DNA of 64,000 nt. Source: Hydractinia symbiolongicarpus (Eukaryota > Cnidaria > Hydrozoa > Anthoathecata > Hydractiniidae). Location: the NCBI RefSeq assembly GCF_029227915.1, contig NC_079881.1:26141501-26205500 (forward strand), in the 5' to 3' direction. Positions 11,906 through 24,300 of the stretch are shown here, piece after piece; within the stretch, counting starts at the first letter, position 1, and each line of letters starts with the position of its first letter. The translations under genes were made by a program, and so were the position numbers. The notes beneath the pieces are model-generated. The model searched no databases. It saw only the letters and a program-made list of their open reading frames with translations, and was not told where the DNA came from.

Positions 11906-12573
11906 AGGTGAAAAAATAATTTAAAAAATCGTTCGGGAAATGAGTTTACTCCCTGGGTACTTTATTGGATACTTTTGACTATACGGGCCAAGCCCGGGAT
12001 TTACGGGAAATGGCGGGTTTTCGTTTGCCGGCGATTAAACCTCTTTTATTAAGCGTCTCATCAAAAATGAAAACATTTTTGAAAACTACAAGTCTCATGC
12101 GTTTTACTGGTGAAAAAATAATTTAAAAAATCGTTCTGGAAATGAGTTTACTCCCTGGGTACTTTATTTGTATACTTTTGACTATACGGGCCGAGTACGG
12201 GATTTACGGGATATCGCGGGTTTTCCTTTGGCGGCGATTAAACTTCTTTTATTCAGCGTCTCATCAAAAATGAAAACATTTTTGAAAACTACAAGTCTCA
12301 TGCGCTTTAGTGGTGAAAAAATAATTTAAAAAATCGTTCTGGAGATGAGTTTACTCACAGGTTACTTTCTTTGTATACATTCGACTATACGGGCCAAGCC
12401 CGGGATTTGCGGGAAATCGCGGGTTTTCGTTTGCCGGCGATTAAACCTCTTTCATTATGCGTCTCATCAAAAATGAAAACATTTTTGAAAACTACAAGTC
12501 TCATGCGTTTTAGTGATGAAAAAATAATTTAAAAAATCGTTCGGGAACTGAGTTTACTCCCTGGGTACTTTCT
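11906..12573 (+). repeat. Mosaic stretch with TATTGGATAC / GAGTACGGG module
   Basis: Three monomers. The first carries CTTTATTGGATAC (one base shorter than CTTTCTTTGTATAC). The next carries TTTTACTGGTG with GAGTACGGG, GGGATATCGCGGG and TTGGCGGCG. The third carries GCGCTTTAG with CACAGGTTAC. This ordered module recurs near 14.85-15.25, 17.5-17.95, 22.6-23.0 and 57.2-57.66 kb, with partial versions near 20.4, 25.4, 33.1, 41.4 and 50.0 kb. Confidence 0.8.
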
Positions 12574-15251
12574 TTGTATACTTTCGACTACACGGGCCAA
12601 GCCCGGGATTTGCCGGAAATGACGGGTTTTCGTTTGCCGGCGATTAAACCTCTTTCATTAAGCGTCTCATCAAAAATGAAAACATTTTTGAAAACTACAA
12701 GTCTCATGCGTTTTAGTGGTGAAAAAATAATTTAAAAGATCGTTCGGGAAATGAGTTTACACCGTGGGTACTTTTTTTGTATACTTTTGACTATACGGGC
12801 CGAGTCCGGGATTTACGGTAAATCGCGGGTTTTCGTTTGCCGGCGATTAAACTTTTTTTATTCAGCGTCTCATCAAAAATGAAAACATTAAACTTCTTTT
12901 ATTCAGCGTCTCATCAAAAATGAAAACATTTTTGAAAACTACAAGTCTCATGCGTTTTAGTGGTGAAAAAATAATTTAAAAAATCGTTCGGGAAATGAGT
13001 TTACTCCCTGGGTACTTTCTTTGTATTCTTTTGACTATACGGGCCGAGTCCGGGATTTACGGGAAGTCGCGGGTTTTCGTTTGCCGGCGATTAAACTTCT
13101 TTTATTCAGTGTCTCATCAAAAATGAAAACATTTTTAAAAACTGCAAGTCTCATGGGCTTTAGTGGTGAAATAATAATTTAAAAAATCGTTCGGGAAATG
13201 AGTTTACACCCTGGGTACTTTCTTTGTATACTTTTGACTTTACAGGCCGCGTCCGGGATTTACGGGAAATCGCAGGTTTTCGTTTGCCGGCGATTAAACT
13301 TCTTTTATTCAGCGTCTCATCAAAAATGAAAACAAGTTTGAAGACTACAAGTCTCATGGGCTTTAGTGTTGAAATAATAATTTAAAAAATCGTTCAGCAA
13401 ATGAGTTTCCTCCCTGGGTACTTTCTTTGTATACTTTTGACTATACGGGGCGAGTCTGGGATTTACGGGAAATCGCAGGTTTTCGTTTGCCGGCGATTAA
13501 ACTTCTTTTATTCAGCGTCTCATCAAAAATGAAAACATTTTTGAAAACTACAAGTCTCATGCTATTTAGTGGTGAAAAGATAATTTAAAAAATCGTTCTG
13601 GAAATGAGTTTACTCACAGGGTACTTTCTTTGTATACATTCGACTATACGGGACAAGCCCGGGATTTACGGGAAATCGCGGGTTTTCGGTTGCCGGCGAT
13701 TAAACCTCTTTCATTAAGCGTCTCATTAAAAATGAAAACATTTTTAAAAACTACAAGTCTCATTCGTTCTAGTGGTGCAGAAATAATTGGAAAAATCGTT
13801 CGGGAAATCAGTTTACTCCTTGGGTACTTTCTTTATATACATTCAACTATACGGGCCAAGCCCGGGATTTACGGGAAATCGCGGGTTTTCGATTGCCGGC
13901 GATTAAACTTCTTTTATTCAGCGTCTCATCAAAAATGAAAACAAGTTTGAAAACTACAAGTCTCATGCGTTTTAGTGGTGAAAAAATAATTTAAAAAATC
14001 GTTCGGGAAATGAGTTTACTCCCTGGGTACTTTCTTTGTATACATTCGACTACATGGGCCAAGCCTGGGATTTAGGGGAAATCGCTGGTTTTCGTTTGTC
14101 GGCGATTAAACCTCTTTCATTAAGCGTCTCATCAAAAATGAAAACATTTTTGAAAACTACAAGTCTTATGCGTTTTAGTGGTGAAAAAATAATTTGAAAA
14201 ATCGTTCGGGAAATGAGTTTACTCCCTGGGTACTTTATTGGATACTTTTGACTATACGGGCCAAGCCTGAGATTTACGGGAAATGGCGTGTTTTCGTTTT
14301 CCGGCGATTAAACCCCTTTCATTAAGCGTCTCATCAAAAATGAAAACATTTTTGAAAACTACAAGTCTCATGCGTTTTAGTGGTGAAAAAATAATTTAAA
14401 AAATCGTTCGGGAAATGAGTTTACTCCCTGGGTACTTTCCTTGTATACTTTTGACTATACGGGCCAAGCCCGGGATTTACGGGAAATCGCTGGTTTTCGT
14501 TTTCCGGCGATTAAACCTCTTTCATTAAGCGTCTCATCAAAAATGAAAACATTTTTGAAGGCTACAAGTCTCATGGGCTTTAATGGTTAAATAATAATTT
14601 AAAAAATCGTTCGGGAAATGAGTTTACTCCCTGGGAACTTTTTTTGTTTACTTTTGACTTTACAGGCCGAGTCCGGGATTTACGGGAAATCACAGGTTTT
14701 CGTTTGCCGGCGATTAAACTCCTTTTATTCAGCCTCTCATCAAAAATGAAAACATTTTTGAAAACTACAAGTCTCATGCGTTTTAGTGGTGAAAAAATAA
14801 TTTAAAAAATCGTTCGGGAAATGAGTTTACTCCCTGGGTACTTTATTGGATACTTTTGACTATCCGGGCCAAGCCCGGGATTTACGGGAAATCACAGGTT
14901 TTCGTTTGCCGGCGATTAAACTTCTTTCATTGAGCGTCTCATCAAAAATGAAAACATTTTTGAAAACTACAAGTCTCATGCGTTTTACTGGTGAAAAAAT
15001 AATTTAAAAAATCGTTCTGGAAATGAGTTTACTCCCTGGGTACTTTCTTTGTATACTTTTGACTATACGGGCCGAGTACGGGATATACGGGATATCGCGG
15101 GTTTTCGTTTGGCGGCGATTAAACTTCTTTTATTCAGCGTCTCATCAAAAATGAAAACATTTTTGAAAACTACAAGTCTCATGCGCTTTAGTGGTGAAAA
15201 AATAATTTAAAAAATCGTTCTGGAAATGAGTTTACTCACAGGTTACTTTCT
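12574..15251 (+). repeat. 2,678-bp tandem duplication, copy 1
   Basis: Thirteen monomers plus the 41-bp insertion, minus two single-base losses in TATTGGATAC monomers (13x203+41-2=2,678). Reading it against copy 2, I noticed only a few differences: GCTATTTAG versus GCGATTTAG (13,561/16,239), TTCGGTTGCC versus TTCGTTTGCC (13,687/16,365), and TTTTTGAAAAC versus TTTTTAAAAAC near 14,350/17,030. Confidence 0.92.
12846..12886 (+). repeat. 41-bp partial duplication, fifth copy, outside the regular 6-mer
   Basis: Same doubled ATTAAAC to GAAAAC piece as at 7,000, but 2,070 bp after the fourth copy rather than 1,259. It sits with the same neighbours (ACACCGTGGGTAC before, TTTGTATTCTTTTGAC after). A fragment of the 6-mer unit has therefore been carried into the next block. 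Confidence 0.88.
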
Positions 15252-17929
15252 TTGTATACTTTCGACTACACGGGCCAAGCCCGGGATTTGCCGGAAATGA
15301 CGGGTTTTCGTTTGCCGGCGATTAAACCTCTTTCATTAAGCGTCTCATCAAAAATGAAAACATTTTTGAAAACTACAAGTCTCATGCGTTTTAGTGGTGA
15401 AAAAATAATTTAAAAGATCGTTCGGGAAATGAGTTTACACCGTGGGTACTTTTTTTGTATACTTTTGACTATACGGGCCGAGTCCGGGATTTACGGTAAA
15501 TCGCGGGTTTTCGTTTGCCGGCGATTAAACTTTTTTTATTCAGCGTCTCATCAAAAATGAAAACATTAAACTTCTTTTATTCAGCGTCTCATCAAAAATG
15601 AAAACATTTTTGAAAACTACAAGTCTCATGCGTTTTAGTGGTGAAAAAATAATTTAAAAAATCGTTCGGGAAATGAGTTTACTCCCTGGGTACTTTCTTT
15701 GTATTCTTTTGACTATACGGGCCGAGTCCGGGATTTACGGGAAGTCGCGGGTTTTCGTTTGCCGGCGATTAAACTTCTTTTATTCAGTGTCTCATCAAAA
15801 ATGAAAACATTTTTAAAAACTGCAAGTCTCATGGGCTTTAGTGGTGAAATAATAATTTAAAAAATCGTTCGGGAAATGAGTTTACACCCTGGGTACTTTC
15901 TTTGTATACTTTTGACTTTACAGGCCGCGTCCGGGATTTACGGGAAATCGCAGGTTTTCGTTTGCCGGCGATTAAACTTCTTTTATTCAGCGTCTCATCA
16001 AAAATGAAAACAAGTTTGAAGACTACAAGTCTCATGGGCTTTAGTGTTGAAATAATAATTTAAAAAATCGTTCAGCAAATGAGTTTCCTCCCTGGGTACT
16101 TTCTTTGTATACTTTTGACTATACGGGGCGAGTCTGGGATTTACGGGAAATCGCAGGTTTTCGTTTGCCGGCGATTAAACTTCTTTTATTCAGCGTCTCA
16201 TCAAAAATGAAAACATTTTTGAAAACTACAAGTCTCATGCGATTTAGTGGTGAAAAGATAATTTAAAAAATCGTTCTGGAAATGAGTTTACTCACAGGGT
16301 ACTTTCTTTGTATACATTCGACTATACGGGACAAGCCCGGGATTTACGGGAAATCGCGGGTTTTCGTTTGCCGGCGATTAAACCTCTTTCATTAAGCGTC
16401 TCATTAAAAATGAAAACATTTTTAAAAACTACAAGTCTCATTCGTTCTAGTGGTGCAGAAATAATTGGAAAAATCGTTCGGGAAATCAGTTTACTCCTTG
16501 GGTACTTTCTTTATATACATTCAACTATACGGGCCAAGCCCGGGATTTACGGGAAATCGCGGGTTTTCGATTGCCGGCGATTAAACTTCTTTTATTCAGC
16601 GTCTCATCAAAAATGAAAACAAGTTTGAAAACTACAAGTCTCATGCGTTTTAGTGGTGAAAAAATAATTTAAAAAATCGTTCGGGAAATGAGTTTACTCC
16701 CTGGGTACTTTCTTTGTATACATTCGACTACATGGGCCAAGCCTGGGATTTAGGGGAAATCGCTGGTTTTCGTTTGTCGGCGATTAAACCTCTTTCATTA
16801 AGCGTCTCATCAAAAATGAAAACATTTTTGAAAACTACAAGTCTTATGCGTTTTAGTGGTGAAAAAATAATTTGAAAAATCGTTCGGGAAATGAGTTTAC
16901 TCCCTGGGTACTTTATTGGATACTTTTGACTATACGGGCCAAGCCTGAGATTTACGGGAAATGGCGTGTTTTCGTTTTCCGGCGATTAAACCCCTTTCAT
17001 TAAGCGTCTCATCAAAAATGAAAACATTTTTAAAAACTACAAGTCTCATGCGTTTTAGTGGTGAAAAAATAATTTAAAAAATCGTTCGGGAAATGAGTTT
17101 ACTCCCTGGGTACTTTCCTTGTATACTTTTGACTATACGGGCCAAGCCCGGGATTTACGGGAAATCGCTGGTTTTCGTTTTCCGGCGATTAAACCTCTTT
17201 CATTAAGCGTCTCATCAAAAATGAAAACATTTTTGAAGGCTACAAGTCTCATGGGCTTTAATGGTTAAATAATAATTTAAAAAATCGTTCGGGAAATGAG
17301 TTTACTCCCTGGGAACTTTTTTTGTTTACTTTTGACTTTACAGGCCGAGTCCGGGATTTACGGGAAATCACAGGTTTTCGTTTGCCGGCGATTAAACTCC
17401 TTTTATTCAGCCTCTCATCAAAAATGAAAACATTTTTGAAAACTACAAGTCTCATGCGTTTTAGTGGTGAAAAAATAATTTAAAAAATCGTTCGGGAAAT
17501 GAGTTTACTCCCTGGGTACTTTATTGGATACTTTTGACTATCCGGGCCAAGCCCGGGATTTACGGGAAATCACAGGTTTTCGTTTGCCGGCGATTAAACT
17601 TCTTTCATTGAGCGTCTCATCAAAAATGAAAACATTTTTGAAAACTACAAGTCTCATGCGTTTTACTGGTGAAAAAATAATTTAAAAAATCGTTCTGGAA
17701 ATGAGTTTACTCCCTGGGTACTTTCTTTGTATACTTTTGACTATACGGGCCGAGTACGGGATATACGGGATATCGCGGGTTTTCGTTTGGCGGCGATTAA
17801 ACTTCTTTTATTCAGCGTCTCATCAAAAATGAAAACATTTTTGAAAACTACAAGTCTCATGCGCTTTAGTGGTGAAAAAATAATTTAAAAAATCGTTCTG
17901 GAAATGAGTTTACTCACAGGTTACTTTCT
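15252..17929 (+). repeat. 2,678-bp tandem duplication, copy 2
   Basis: The crossover is visible as a hybrid monomer. CACAGGT (type of 17,917) is followed by TATACTTTCGACTACACGG (type of 12,577), with the switch inside TACTTTCTTTGTATAC at 15,244-15,259. The two copies are almost identical, so the duplication is recent. The right end overlaps the start of the 5,068-bp duplication. Confidence 0.92.
15524..15564 (+). repeat. 41-bp partial duplication, sixth copy
   Basis: Lies exactly 2,678 bp after the fifth copy. It is the counterpart of that copy in the second half of the 2,678-bp tandem duplication. Confidence 0.88.
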
Positions 17930-18194
17930 TTGTATACATTCGACTATACGGCCAAGCCCGGGATTTGCGGGAAATCGCGGGTTTTCGTTTGCCGGCGATT
18001 AAACCTCTTTCATTAAGCGTCTCATCAAAAATGAAAACATTTTTAAAAACTACAAGTCTCATGCGTTTTAGTGGTGAAAAAATAATTTAAAAAATCGTTC
18101 CGGAAATGAGTTTACTCCCTGGGTACTTTCTTTGTATACTTTTGACTATACGGGCCGAGTCCGGGATTTACGGGAAATCGCGGGTTTTCGTTTG

Positions 18195-18397
18195 CCGGCG
18201 ATTAAACTTCTTTTATTCGGCGTCCCATCAAAAATGAAAACATTTCTGAAAACTACAAGTCTCATGCGTTTTAGTGGTGAAAAAATAATTTAAAAAATCG
18301 TTCGGGAAATGAGTTTACTCCCTGGGTACTTTCTTTGTATACTTTTGACTATACGGGCCGAGTCCGGGATTTACGGGAAATCGCGGGTTTTCGTTTG
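18195..18397 (+). repeat. Reference 203-bp monomer (basic TGCGTTTTA class)
   Basis: This unit runs from one CCGGCG to the base before the next and is close to the consensus. In order it holds CCGGCGATTAAAC, a T-rich stretch, the AAAAATG/CATTT inverted-repeat region, CAAGTCTCAT, GCGTTTTAGTGGTG, an AT-only island, TTCGGGAAATGAG, CCCTGGGTAC, TTTCTTTGTATAC, TTTTGACTATAC and a G-rich end with four CGGG boxes. Private changes include CGGCGTCCC instead of CAGCGTCTC and CATTTCTG instead of CATTTTTG, both shared with neighbours at 20.8, 23.2 and 25.9 kb. The choice of CCGGCG as first base is arbitrary for a tandem repeat. Confidence 0.95.
18354..18387 (+). repeat. Four CGGG boxes at helical spacing in the G-rich end of the monomer (example)
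   Basis: CGGG begins at 18,354, 18,365, 18,374 and 18,384, that is offsets 0, 11, 20 and 30. The last three are separated by AT-rich ATTTA and AAAT. Spacing near one helical turn puts the boxes on one face of the DNA. The pattern repeats in most monomers. The second box reads CCAAGCCCGGG in the CAAG variant, keeping CGGG in place. A fifth CGGG lies 71 bp before the third, in TTCGGGAAAT, so CGGGAAAT occurs twice per monomer. No binding protein is known to me for this arrangement. Confidence 0.75.
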
Positions 18398-21300
18398 CCG
18401 GCGATTAAACTTCTTTTATTCGGCGTCCCATCAAAAATGAAAACATTTTTGAAAACTACAAGTCTCATGTGTTTTAGTGGTGAAAAAATAATATAAAAAA
18501 TCGTTCGGGAAATGAGTTTACTCCCTGGGTACTTTCTTTGTATACTTTTGACTATACGGGCCAAGCCCGGGATTTACGGAAATGGCGGGTTTTCGTTTGC
18601 CGGCGATTAAACTTCTTTTAATCAGCGTCTCATCAAAAATGAAAACATTTTTGAAAGCTACAAGTCTCATGGGCTTTAGTGGTTAAATAATAATTTAAAA
18701 ATTCGTTCGGGAAATGAGTTTAATCCCTGGTTACTTTTTTTGTATACTTTTGACTTTACAGGCCGAATCCGGGATTTACGGGAAATGGCAGGTTTTCGCT
18801 TGTCGGCGATTAAACTTCTTTTATTCAGCGTCTCAACAAAAATGAAAACATTTTTGAAAACTACAAGTCTCATGCGTTTTAGTGGTGAAAAGACAATTTA
18901 AAAAATTGTTTTGGAAATAAGTTTACTCTCAGGGTACTTTCTTTGTATACATTCGACTATACGGCCCAAGCCCGGGATTCACGGGAAATAGCGGGTTTTC
19001 GTTTGCCGGCGATTAAACCACTTTCACTAAGCGTCTCACCAAAAATGAAAACATTTTTAAAAACTACAAGTCTCATGCGTTTTAGTGGTGAAAAAATAAT
19101 TTAAAAAATGGTTCGGGAAATGAGTTTACTCTCTGGGTACTTTCTTTGTATACTTTTGACTATACGGGCCGAGTCCTGGATTTACGGGAAATCGCGGGTT
19201 TTCGTTTGCCGGCGATTAAACTCCTTTTATTCAGCGTCTCATCAAAAATGAAAACATTTTTGAAAACTACAAGTCTCATGCGTTTTAGTGGTGAAAAGAT
19301 AATTTAAAAAATCGTTCTGGAAATGAGTTTACTCACAGGGTACTTTCTTTGTAAACATTCGACTATACGGGACAAGCCGGGGATTTAGGGAAATCGTGGT
19401 ATTTCGTTTGCCGGCGAGTAAACCTCTTTCATTAAGGGTCTCATTAAAAATGAAAACATTTTTGGAAACTACAAGTCTGATTCGTTCTAGTGGCGCAGAA
19501 ATAATTTGAAAAATCGTTCGGGAAATCAGTTTACTCGATGGGTACTTTCTTCAAATACATTCAACTATACGGGCCAAGCCCGGGATTTACAAGAAATCGC
19601 GGGTTTTCGTTTGCCGGCGATTAAACCTCTTTCATTAAGCGACTCCTTAAAAATGAAAACATTTTTGAAAACTACAAGTCTCATTCGTTCTAGTGGTGCA
19701 GAATCAATTTGAAAAATCGTTCGGGAAATCAGTTTTCTCCTTGGGTACATTCTTTGTATACTTTTGACTATACGGGCCGAGTCCGGGATTTACGGGAAAT
19801 CGCGGTTTTCGTTTGCCGGCGATTAAACTCCTTTTATTCAGCGTCTCATCAAAAATGAAAACATTTTTGAAAACTACAAGTCTCATGCGTTTTAGTGGTG
19901 ATAAAATAATTTAAAAAATCGTTCGGGAAATGAGTTTAACCCCTGGGTACTTTCTTTGTATACTTTTGACTATACGGGCCAAGCCCGGGATTTACGGGAA
20001 ATCGCTGGTTTTCGTTTTCCGGCGATTAAACCTCTTTCATTAAGCGTCTCATCAAAAATGAAAACATTTTTGAAGGCTACAAGTCTCATGGGCTTTAATG
20101 GTTAAATAATAATTTAAAAAATCGTTCGGGAAATGAGTTTACTCCCTGGGAACTTTTTTTGTTTACTTTTGACTTTACAGGCCGAGTCCGGGATTTACGG
20201 GAAATCACAGGTTTTCGTTTGCCGGCGATTAAACTTCTTTTATTCAGCCTCTCATCAAAAATGAAAACATTTTTGAAAACTACAAGTCTCATGCGTTTTA
20301 GTGGTGAAAAAATAATTTAAAAAATCGTTCGGGAAATGAGTTTACTCCCTGGGTACTTTATTGGATACTTTTGACTATACGGGCCAAGCCCGGGATTTAC
20401 GGGAAATCACAGGTTTTCGTTTGCCGGCGATTAAACTTCTTTCATTGAGCGTCTCATCAAAAATGAAAACATTTTTGAAAACTACAAGTCTCATGCGTTT
20501 TACTGGTGAAAAAATAATTTAAAAAATCGTTCTGGAAATGAGTTTACTCCCTCGGTACTTTCTTTGTATACTTTTGAATATACGGGCCGAGTACGGGATA
20601 TACGGGATATCGCGGGTTTTCGTTTGGCGGCGATTAAACTTCTTTTATTCAGCGTCTCATCAAAAATGAAAACATTTCTGAAAACTACAAGTCTCATGCG
20701 TTTTAGTGGTGAAAAAATAATTTAAAAAATCGTTCGGGAAATGAGTTTACTCCCTGGGTACTTTCTTTGTATACTTTTGACTATACGGGCCGAGTCCGGG
20801 ATTTACGGGAAATCGCGGGTTTTCGTTTGCCGGCGATTAAACTTCTTTTATTCGGCGTCCCATCAAAAATGAAAACATTTCTGAAAACTACAAGTCTCAT
20901 GCGTTTTAGTGGTGAAAAAATAATTTAAAAAATCGTTCGGGAAATGAGTTTACTCCCTGGGTTCTTTCTTTGTATACTTTTGACTATACGGGCCGAGTCC
21001 GGGATTTACGGGAAATCGCGGGTTTTTGTTTGCCGGCGATTAAACTTCTTTTATTCGGCGTCCCATCAAAAATGAAAACATTTTTGAAAACTACAAGTCT
21101 CATGTGTTTTAGTGGTGAAAAAATAATATAAAAAATCGTTCGGGAAATGAGTTTACTCCCTGGGTACTTTCTTTGTATACTTTTGACTATACGGGCCAAG
21201 CCCGGGATTTACGGAAGTGGCGGGTTTTCGTTTGCCGGCGATTAAACTTCTTTTAATCAGCGTCTCATCAAAAATGAAAACATTTTTGAAAGCTACAAGT

Positions 21301-24300
21301 CTCATGGGCTTTAGTGGTTAAATAATAATTTAAAAATTCCTTCGGGAAATGAGTTTAATCCCTGGGTACTTTTTTTGTATACTTTTGACTTTACAGGCCG
21401 AATCCGGGATTTACGGGAAATGGCAGGTTTTCGCTTGTCGGCGATTAAACTTCTTTTATTCAGCGTCTCAACAAAAATGAAAACATTTTTGAAAACTACA
21501 AGTCTCATGCGTTTTAGTGGTGAAAAGACAATTTAAAAAATTGATTTGGAAATGAGTTTAACTCTCAGGGTACTTTCTTTGTATACATTCGACTATACGG
21601 CCCAAGCCCGGGATTCACGGGAAATAGCGGGTTTTCGTTTGCCGGCGATTAAACCACTTTCACTAAGCGTCTCACCAAAAATGAAAACATTTTTGAAAAC
21701 TACAAGTCTCATGCGTTTTAGTGGTGAAAAAATAATTTAAAAAATGGTTCGGGAAATGAGTTTACTCTCTGGGTACTTTCTTTGTATACTTTTGACTACA
21801 TGGGCCAAGCCTGGGATTTAGGGGAAATCGCTGGTTTTCGTTTGTCGGCGATTAAACCTCTTTCATTAAGCGTCTCATCAAAAATGAAAACATTTTTGAA
21901 AACTACAAGTCTTATGCGTTTTAGTGGTGAAAAAATAATTTGAAAAATCGTTCGGGAAATGAGTTTACTCCCTGGGTACTTTATTGGATACTTTTGACTA
22001 TACGGGCCAAGCCTGGGATTTACGGGAAATGGCGTGTTTTCGTTTGCCGGCGATTAAACCTCTTTCATTAAGCGTCTCATCAAAAATGAAAACATTTTTG
22101 AAAACTACAAGTCTCATGCGTTTTAGTGGTGAAAAAATAATTTAAAAAATCGTTCGGGAAATGAGTTTACTCCCTGGGTACTTTCCTTGTATACTTTTGA
22201 CTATACGGGCCAAGCCCGGGATTTACGGGAAATCGCTGGTTTTTGTTTTCCGGCGATTAAACCTCTTTCATTAAGCGTCTCATCAAAAATGAAAACATTT
22301 TTGAAGGCTACAAGTCTCATGGGCTTTAATGGTTAAATAATAATTTAAAAAATCGTTCGGGAAATGAGTTTACTCCCTGGGAACTTTTTTTGTTTACTTT
22401 TGACTTTACAGGCCGAGTCCGGGATTTACGGGAAATCACAGGTTTTCGTTTGCCGGCGATTAAACTCCTTTTATTCAGCCTCTCATCAAAAATGAAAACA
22501 TTTTTGAAAACTACAAGTCTCATGCGTTTTAGTGGTGAAAAAATAATTTAAAAAATCGTTCGGGAAATGAGTTTACTCCCTGGGTACTTTATTGGATACT
22601 TTTGACTATCCGGGCCAAGCCCGGGATTTACGGGAAATCACAGGTTTTCGTTTGCCGGCGATTAAACTTCTTTCATTGAGCGTCTCATCAAAAATGAAAA
22701 CATTTTTGAAAACTACAAGTCTCATGCGTTTTACTGGTGAAAAAATAATTTAAAAAATCGTTCTGGAAATGAGTTTACTCCCTGGGTACTTTCTTTGTAT
22801 ACTTTTGACTATACGGGCCGAGTACGGGATATACGGGATATCGCGGGTTTTCGTTTGGCGGCGATTAAACTTCTTTTATTCAGCGTCTCATCAAAAATGA
22901 AAACATTTTTGAAAACTACAAGTCTCATGCGCTTTAGTGGTGAAAAAATAATTTAAAAAATCGTTCTGGAAATGAGTTTACTCACAGGTTACTTTCTTTG
23001 TATACATTCGACTATACGGCCAAGCCCGGGATTTGCGGGAAATCGCGGGTTTTCGTTTGCCGGCGATTAAACCTCTTTCATTAAGCGTCTCATCAAAAAT
23101 GAAAACATTTTTAAAAACTACAAGTCTCATGCGTTTTAGTGGTGAAAAAATAATTTAAAAAATCGTTCCGGAAATGAGTTTACTCCCTGGGTACTTTCTT
23201 TGTATACTTTTGACTATACGGGCCGAGTCCGGGATTTACGGGAAATCGCGGGTTTTCGTTTGCCGGCGATTAAACTTCTTTTATTCGGCGTCCCATCAAA
23301 AATGAAAACATTTCTGAAAACTACAAGTCTCATGCGTTTTAGTGGTGAAAAAATAATTTAAAAAATCGTTCGGGAAATGAGTTTACTCCCTGGGTACTTT
23401 CTTTGTATACTTTTGACTATACGGGCCGAGTCCGGGATTTACGGGAAATCGCGGGTTTTCGTTTGCCGGCGATTAAACTTCTTTTATTCGGCGTCCCATC
23501 AAAAATGAAAACATTTTTGAAAACTACAAGTCTCATGTGTTTTAGTGGTGAAAAAATAATATAAAAAATCGTTCGGGAAATGAGTTTACTCCCTGGGTAC
23601 TTTCTTTGTATACTTTTGACTATACGGGCCAAGCCCGGGATTTACGGAAATGGCGGGTTTTCGTTTGCCGGCGATTAAACTTCTTTTAATCAGCGTCTCA
23701 TCAAAAATGAAAACATTTTTGAAAGCTACAAGTCTCATGGGCTTTAGTGGTTAAATAATAATTTAAAAATTCGTTCGGGAAATGAGTTTAATCCCTGGGT
23801 ACTTTTTTTGTATACTTTTGACTTTACAGGCCGAATCCGGGATTTACGGGAAATGGCAGGTTTTCGCTTGTCGGCGATTAAACTTCTTTTATTCAGCGTC
23901 TCAACAAAAATGAAAACATTTTTGAAAACTACAAGTCTCATGCGTTTTAGTGGTGAAAAGACAATTTAAAAAATTGTTTTGGAAATAAGTTTACTCTCAG
24001 GGTACTTTCTTTGTATACATTCGACTATACGGCCCAAGCCCGGGATTCACGGGAAATAGCGGGTTTTCGTTTGCCGGCGATTAAACCACTTTCACTAAGC
24101 GTCTCACCAAAAATGAAAACATTTTTAAAAACTACAAGTCTCATGCGTTTTAGTGGTGAAAAAATAATTTAAAAAATGGTTCGGGAAATGAGTTTACTCT
24201 CTGGGTACTTTCTTTGTATACTTTTGACTATACGGGCCGAGTCCTGGATTTACGGGAAATCGCGGGTTTTCGTTTGCCGGCGATTAAACTCCTTTTATTC

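Larger units (their letters stand above)
16728..21795 (+). repeat. 5,068-bp tandem duplication, copy 1
   Basis: About 25 monomers. All markers here recur 5,068 bp later, for example GGGCTTTAATGGTTAAAT at 17,251/22,319, AATAATATAAAAAATCG near 18,487/23,555, TAAGGGTCTC near 19,434/24,502 and TTTGAATATACGGG near 20,575/25,643. It contains the 1.2-kb module (18.65-19.9 kb) that reappears at 37.9 and 44.1 kb. It also holds two near copies of the GGGCTTTAGTGGTTAAAT monomer, 2,635 bp apart (18,670 and 21,305). Confidence 0.9.

Noticed and set aside
13630-13938. 102-codon plus-strand frame, also at 16,308, 56,216, 57,840 and 59,465
   Set aside because: It spans one and a half monomers where the TTCG-class stop TGA in AATTTGA is changed (AATTGGA or AATTCGA). 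The copies follow the 2,678-bp and 1,625-bp duplications, so this is not an independent gene family.
18930-18985. Canonical CENP-B box
   Set aside because: Spacing between TTCG and CGGG is 6 instead of 7 bases on the plus strand, and I found no fit on the minus strand. Kept only as a low-interest observation.
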